Under the pieces are notes generated by a model, which was not told the origin of the DNA, searched no databases, and worked only from the letters and a program-made list of their open reading frames with translations. Below, one piece after another: positions 42,996 through 47,375 of a stretch of 47,375 bases of DNA. The translations under genes and the position numbers were made by a program. Source of the DNA: Phoronis australis (Eukaryota > Phoronida > Phoronidae); the NCBI GenBank assembly GCA_002633005.1, contig NMRA01000483.1, positions 1 through 47,375 on the forward strand. The letters are read 5' to 3'. Position 1 is the stretch's first letter. Every line of letters starts with the position of its first letter.

Positions 42996-43239
42996 GGTGT
43001 CCCAAAATATGCTCACACTCCAAGACTAGTGCTGTAGTGGTAAGTAGGCGCCCAAAGCCCACCGAATCAACTTGAACACTGTACGTAACTTAAGGTGCGT
43101 AGGCGCTACGTTCAAATGCCTACGTGCGCCTACGGGCCAGCACTGCACTGTCCAAGACTTTTTGCAAACAATTCTCCTCCTAACTCAATAAACAGCACCC
43201 TTATTTTTATTTAACGTGTGAGAACAATTTGGGACACCC
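42996..43239. mobile_element. MITE with GGTGTCCCAAA ends, split by a nested MITE
   Basis: The outer ends are GGTGTCCCAAAATATGCTCAC (left) and GTGAGAACAATTTGGGACACC (right). Inside it lies the separate element at 43027-43150. Removing the inner element and one target duplication leaves a short outer MITE of about 110 bp. Similar terminal text near 2934 and 41480 suggests more relics of this family. Confidence 0.75.
43027..43150. mobile_element. Nested hAT-like MITE with 8-bp target duplication
   Basis: Perfect 8-bp duplication TCCAAGAC at 43019-43026 and 43151-43158. Ends are TAGTGCTGTAGTGG and the reverse complement of CCAGCACTGCACTG, followed inward by GTAGGCGC on both sides. Its 124 bp have no coding capacity. 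Confidence 0.85.
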
Positions 43240-43589
43240 TGCAGTTTTATCTAGATGTAGTGAAACATCATGAACCATGAGCAAAACGTGCCCCAACAAG
43301 TTCGATCTACGCTCACTTTTTAGTTAAGACAAAGACTCAAGAGACAATTATGGAAAAGGGACTGCAATGATTAATTAACAAATAAAACAGAAATCCATCG
43401 ACTGTAAAGTGGTAATTATTGATTGTCTATCTGCATTGTGTAGCTCTGATGCAATGTCGAGGACCAGAAGATCAAACTGTTTGCTCACATATATATTGTT
43501 AGGACTCTATCCTTTGCATTTAAGACACTCTGATCACTCTGAACACCTTAACTGTGAACCTTGCTTAACGTGTTCTAAACATATTTTAG

Positions 43590-43677
43590 AACTGCAACTT
43601 GAAACGAAGAAGACGTGACGTTCACCAAGGGAATGTCATTTTTGCCCACGCCAATTTCACCTTGTCTGTCAAGAAGG
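43590..43677 (+). CDS. Receptor gene: small exon with furin-type site
   Basis: An 88-bp exon with acceptor AAACATATTTTAG, donor GTGAGT, phase 0 to 1, which exactly bridges the exons at 38192-38387 (ends phase 0) and 45301-45488 (starts phase 1). It encodes NCNLKRRRRDVHQGN and then FAHANFTLSVKK. The Cys pairs with the Cys pattern of the previous exon (C...C...C), and KRRRR followed by Asp is a consensus proprotein-convertase site. ZP-domain proteins carry such a site just after the ZP module and before the membrane anchor. NFT is a potential N-glycosylation site. Too short for ordinary frame scans. Confidence 0.65.
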
Positions 43678-45300
43678 GTGAGTACCTTTCCTAGAACGAA
43701 TACTTTCACGACTGCATACCAACCCTGCCCCCTTCACTTCATTGGTAGTGCCCTTCTCGTCGTTTGAGCTGCTGAACTATCTTTGTCAGTGTTACCCTCT
43801 AACGGTTACTGGTTCAATTTTTCAATTAACCATTTGAATATCGTAAGATCAAATGAGTTTTATTTTTTGCTAAAAAACAATGGATTTTATGCAGATCATC
43901 AAATTTCACTGAAAAACGTATATCAGTACTGGTGTTCACGAGATTAGTACTTGCGAGAATGAGAATTCTACAACACGTAATCCAATATATCGTTAACAAT
44001 AGACAATCCCGAGCCGCAAGCGACAGAGGAGGTGCCCTGAAGTCAGACGAAAAATGTCCCTTTAACGAACGGTGGTTTCAGAAAGCCTATTTACGTGCAG
44101 TAAAATCTAAGAGCGTTTACAATCAACAACCTTTATGAGGACATTTGCTAGATTAGTACTTACATGAAAAGTTATATCTTTATCGATTAAAGTAAACACA
44201 TTCCTCTGTTTTTGGTTAAAAGAGAGGTAATATTTTGAATGTACATGTATGAATTGACTTCCTTATCCCTTGTAACTTGGACTTTCGCGATGACCGACGC
44301 ATTTGTCTGCCACTGCATCGCCTTTTTCGTGACCAGTATATACATCGTGTAAGTAGTGTTTTTCAGTTCACTGATACAAAACAGTGAAGGAGAAGTCGTA
44401 TTGCAAATAAACAGCCAAGTGCAAAATTTTCTGAAGAAAGCGATGACAACGAGGTTGAAGCAAATAAACTGGATCGAGTGCAAGTACCGGTGATGTGCCA
44501 AGTAGCTCCGTGTTTGCTTGAGCTTGGTTGTACTGGAGCGAGTGCAAGTGTCGGTGATGTGACAAGTAGCTCCGTGTTTGCTTGAGCTCGGTTGTAACCG
44601 ACTCTGCAGAATTCGGTGGGACTCGTGCCTGACGGGGCAGCAGGATTCGACTGGGCGAACATTGCATCAAAATTTTACTATAATGTACCCAATGTGTGGA
44701 TAGACTTCAACTGGAAACATGGGTGGTTAATGTAAAATGTATTCGGAAGATTATGTTTTTGCCACACGAGGAAAAAGCTGACCTTTTGTCTCGTTTGCTC
44801 AGACTTTTCGTTTCGTTGAGGCTGACCTTTTTGCTTTCGTTCGAGCCCCCCGCGCCCCTAAGTGCCCATGCTCTCTTTCACACTCATTCTTTCACTAACA
44901 CTCTATAATGTACATGAACATGTACGCTAGTGCACATTATACACGTGCAATCAAATTATATGCAGATGCTTATGGTTGTACGTGCGTGTACGTGTGCTTG
45001 CGCGCATGCTTGTTTTGGGAGAAGTTTAAAGAGGCATCAAACCCAAAGTTTTGAGGAAGTCTCACTTTGTTCCTTAGGTTGCGTTTGTGAGCTCGGGTAG
45101 GACTACAATTTTATGAACTTAGGCTGAAGAAATAACGAACTGTTGGTTCTTTCCAAGCAGATATCAAACATGCTTTGACTTAAGGAACATCAATTCCATG
45201 TCGGTAAGTGACCCAAGTCAAAAGGTGTTTTTACAGAAAGCGCGGTGTTCATGTCGCTTTAAAAAAACTCATTTTCGCGTTCTCTGCATGATTATTTCAG
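43678..45300. other. Last intron of the receptor gene, with a 64-bp tandem duplication
   Basis: 44471-44534 and 44535-44598 are two copies of a 64-bp unit (GAGTGCAAGT..CGGTGATGTG, AAGTAGCTCCGTGTTTGCTT), with few differences. 44690-44890 resembles the interior of 41746-42012. No other exon seen. Confidence 0.6.
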
Positions 45301-45488
45301 AAAACAACGAGAAAAAGACAGATCTGCAACCTCTTTGTGCGGGATATACCAGCAACACCGTTTTCTACATGGTTGTCTTTGTACTTGCGGTACTTCTCGT
45401 GATAACCATTGGCGTCGCTGCCTACTTTGGGGCACAAGCGAAGAAGCAGGTCTCCTTGACTGGAAAAGACAACCCAGTTTACACCTAA
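45301..45488 (+). CDS. Receptor gene: terminal exon with transmembrane helix and NPVY tail
   Basis: Acceptor CTGCATGATTATTTCAG, start phase 1, ending in TAA at 45486-45488. It encodes (E)NNEKKTDLQPLCAGYTSNT, then the hydrophobic helix VFYMVVFVLAVLLVITIGVA, then a short basic and polar tail ending KDNPVYT. Asn-Pro-x-Tyr is a known endocytosis and PTB-domain docking motif in single-pass receptors. The positive charges (AKKQ) after the helix set the tail on the cytosolic side, consistent with a type I protein. Frames upstream of 45300 in the same register are intron. Confidence 0.85.
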
Positions 45489-46050
45489 ACGTTTTAATCA
45501 CGTTCTTGAATACTAAGAGTTGTCTCTTTTCCAACGTGAACGTAACTGGAATGTCATTTTGACAATTGCGTATTTGCTTAACAAAGGAATTCTTTGCACT
45601 ACGTTATAATTATAAATCACAAAGCGTATTGTAACGTAAGCCAATTTCGTCCAAGCGTATTCGCAAACGATACTCTTTTAACTACAGTTCTTAAATGAAG
45701 GACATCGAAAAGATTACGAGAAAAATTTTCAGTTTTGGAAGCATGTTACCAAAATGGCCACCACAGTGCATGGCACGCCATTGATCTTCACTCATGTAAG
45801 AACTTTAATGTAATTTTGGGCGTGAAAACGCAAATATACGTGAGACTCATTTTAAGGTCTAACTTGGCGAAAACTAAGAGTATAATCGCGGAAGGCATAA
45901 TGCTTTCAATGTGTAATTCAGGAAATTTGATAATCGGAAGCTGCAGATATCGCATTATTTTAATTAAGTATTCTGATTCATGTTATCCAAGACCTTCTGT
46001 TTCAGCTAATTCTAGATAATTGGAATTTGATGCTGAAAAGATGGAATAAA
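45489..46050 (+). other. Probable 3' untranslated region of the receptor gene
   Basis: Follows the stop codon without further splice signals. A canonical AATAAA lies at 46045-46050 (GGAATAAAAAGAG). The true cleavage site cannot be fixed from sequence alone. Confidence 0.45.
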
Positions 46051-46280
46051 AAGAGTTAACAAAGCAATTTCATGGATTCTTTAATGAACGACATACACCT
46101 TGCTGAGCCAATCTGTACACCACTTACATCGTAGCCGAAAATTAGCCAAAGCAGAGACAGAGCTAAACGGAACAAGATCGAATAGCTGATTTCTGAAAAA
46201 GCCACGCTAGACGGCGATCAGGTCTTTGATGGACAGGCGTTCATGTAATGCGAACGGGAGCTTTCAACCTGATATAAACA

Positions 46281-46484
46281 GTGTTTCATAAAACCTTTCG
46301 AAATTTCTTCTGCTGTGTGGCGGGATGTACTAAGGCCTCATGCAAGAAAGGAAAGCTTTTGAAATATCAATGGATGAACAAGGACATCATGTTCCATACA
46401 TTTCCCACTGGGGAGAAGAATCAACTTAAAATGATTGTGGCTGCGGCTGATAAAGCGGAAAATTTTCGATCCCAGCCGGAGTAA
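46281..46484 (+). pseudogene. THAP-like zinc finger fragment
   Basis: The short frame contains FFCCVAGCTKASCKKGK and MFHTFPTGEKNQLKM. C-x3-C at the start followed by FH-x-FP is the core signature of a THAP domain, with about 15 extra residues between. The Trp and the second Cys/His pair are not seen before the stop. It may be a relic of another THAP transposon, or a first exon. Confidence 0.4.
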
Positions 46485-46499
46485 AAAACTAAACAAAAT

Positions 46500-47115
46500 T
46501 TATTGAACTTAAACTTTTTTTTCGCTGGGAGGGTGCAAAATGGTTCATCTGAAGTCATTCATTAAATCCCTTAAAATTTCGTGTCTCAGAATATTGACGA
46601 GAGGACCTGGAAGAAATTTTTAATTTCTACAAATCACTTGCTGTGTACTTTCACGCAACGTGTATAATAAGCTTGTTACTTGCCAACACAAAAAACAAAA
46701 GTTCAGAATAATTGGGGAGATTGTTCTAATAGAGAACATTTAGGTGAATGGTGGAGAACTGTCTATAGATCAAATTCTTCGTTCCCTAAAGATACAAATC
46801 TTAAAGTACTCTGTTTTTCAATAAGTTTATTTGTAAAAACCGAAATTAACAATGGAATAGAGAAGAAAGGAAAGAAAACGCGCGAAAACAAAAACACATT
46901 CACTCTCAAATTTGCACATTCTAGCTCTGCTCTAATTTATACTAAATGTATAAGGTTTTCAAAAATCCTTCTAAGTCAGGGGTTGATTCTCGAGATTATA
47001 TACTTTTCCATGTCTTTTCAATGTCAAATAAAATTGGGTAAAATCTCTTAAGTACAGCAATACACGAAGACTTGGAACAAGTGTATATTAAATACTGAGA
47101 CAAAGTTAATAAATG
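46500..47115. other. Non-coding stretch, nothing recognised
   Basis: The 123-residue frame at 46680-47051 is lysine and serine rich without a domain, and I do not support it as a gene. Confidence 0.35.
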
Positions 47116-47375
47116 ATTAAGTATCAGTCCACGGATCCACTGACCACAGTACAGCCAACAAGCGGCAAGGTCGGGGGTCAACCATTCAGATCCATGTTTA
47201 GTCTGATAAATCACATTAGGGATGAGAGAAAATGGGTGAAGTATGACACCACAAAGTTTGGTGGTTTAGGAGATAGAAGGGAAGTGTTCTGGGGGGCAAA
47301 ATGAGGCAATTTCTTGGTGTGGAATGAGTCATTTTTGACCAAATTTTCTACTCCAGTTTCTGCTTCAAACAGAAT
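47116..47375 (-). repeat. Interspersed repeat, inverted copy of 28107-28369 (runs off the window)
   Basis: Reverse complement of 28107-28369 with few mismatches; the match continues to the last base of the window. Confidence 0.85.

Noticed and set aside
45198-45300. Upstream part of the terminal frame as protein N-terminus
   Set aside because: A strong acceptor (TGATTATTTCAG) lies at 45300 and the phase fits the upstream exon at 43590-43677, so the upstream codons are intron.
1-47375. CRISPR arrays, bacterial operons or integrated prokaryotic islands
   Set aside because: The repeats are minisatellites without unique spacers, and genes have spliceosomal introns.

Overview
This window is eukaryotic and looks like one stretch of a large, AT-rich, intron-rich, transposon-rich invertebrate animal genome. 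The basis is vertebrate-type splice sites, short phase-matched exons encoding extracellular domains, and a mix of Penelope-like, DIRS-type, Kolobok-type and hAT-like elements. A marine invertebrate, perhaps a non-vertebrate deuterostome, is my guess; the sequence does not prove it. There are no bacterial operons, rRNA genes or CRISPR arrays. Five single N characters mark assembly gaps.

The main gene runs left to right across almost the whole window. I find 11 exons by pairing open frames with splice sites, and their reading phases join without conflict: 3930-4133, 8783-8992, 10325-10528, 14488-14715, 21431-21736, 22855-22937, 23129-23348, 35483-35570, 38192-38387, 43590-43677 and 45301-45488 (stop). 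The predicted product is a single-pass type I membrane protein. In order it has two F5/8-type-C fucolectin (FTP) lectin domains, each split over two exons, a beta-rich unknown domain, one fibronectin type III domain, a stretch resembling the C-terminal half of a ZP domain with a KRRRR furin-type site, a transmembrane helix and a short tail ending in an NPVY motif. The signal-peptide exon is not seen and may lie left of the window. A ZP-N half, if present, was not found in the 12-kb gap between 23348 and 35483.

The two lectin domains arose by a tandem duplication of about 6 kb (unit 1 about 3281-9660, unit 2 about 9673-15060). Each unit then took its own insertions. Unit 1 received a Penelope-like element (5116-7914) and a 39-bp minisatellite (9239-9565). 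Unit 2 received a Kolobok-like THAP transposon (11564-13837) at a TTAA site that is still empty in unit 1.

The introns hold most of the remaining content. 453-1428 is a large inverted repeat and 1987-2137 a hairpin element. 17683-20590 holds DIRS-type tyrosine-recombinase remains, and 20706-21013 a fold-back Penelope fragment. 22435-22719 is a G-rich hAT-like MITE. 26155-26501 and 27765-27895 are duplications that look like assembly artefacts. 31849-33483 is a second Kolobok-like copy in opposite orientation, carrying a THAP-domain reading frame and a nested MITE. 33886-34990 is a 35-bp minisatellite beside a second Penelope RT relic that is itself split by a hAT-like MITE. 38876-39465 is a Penelope fragment with a perfect 12-bp target duplication. 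42996-43239 is a MITE inside a MITE. Most of the other open frames in these introns look like chance.
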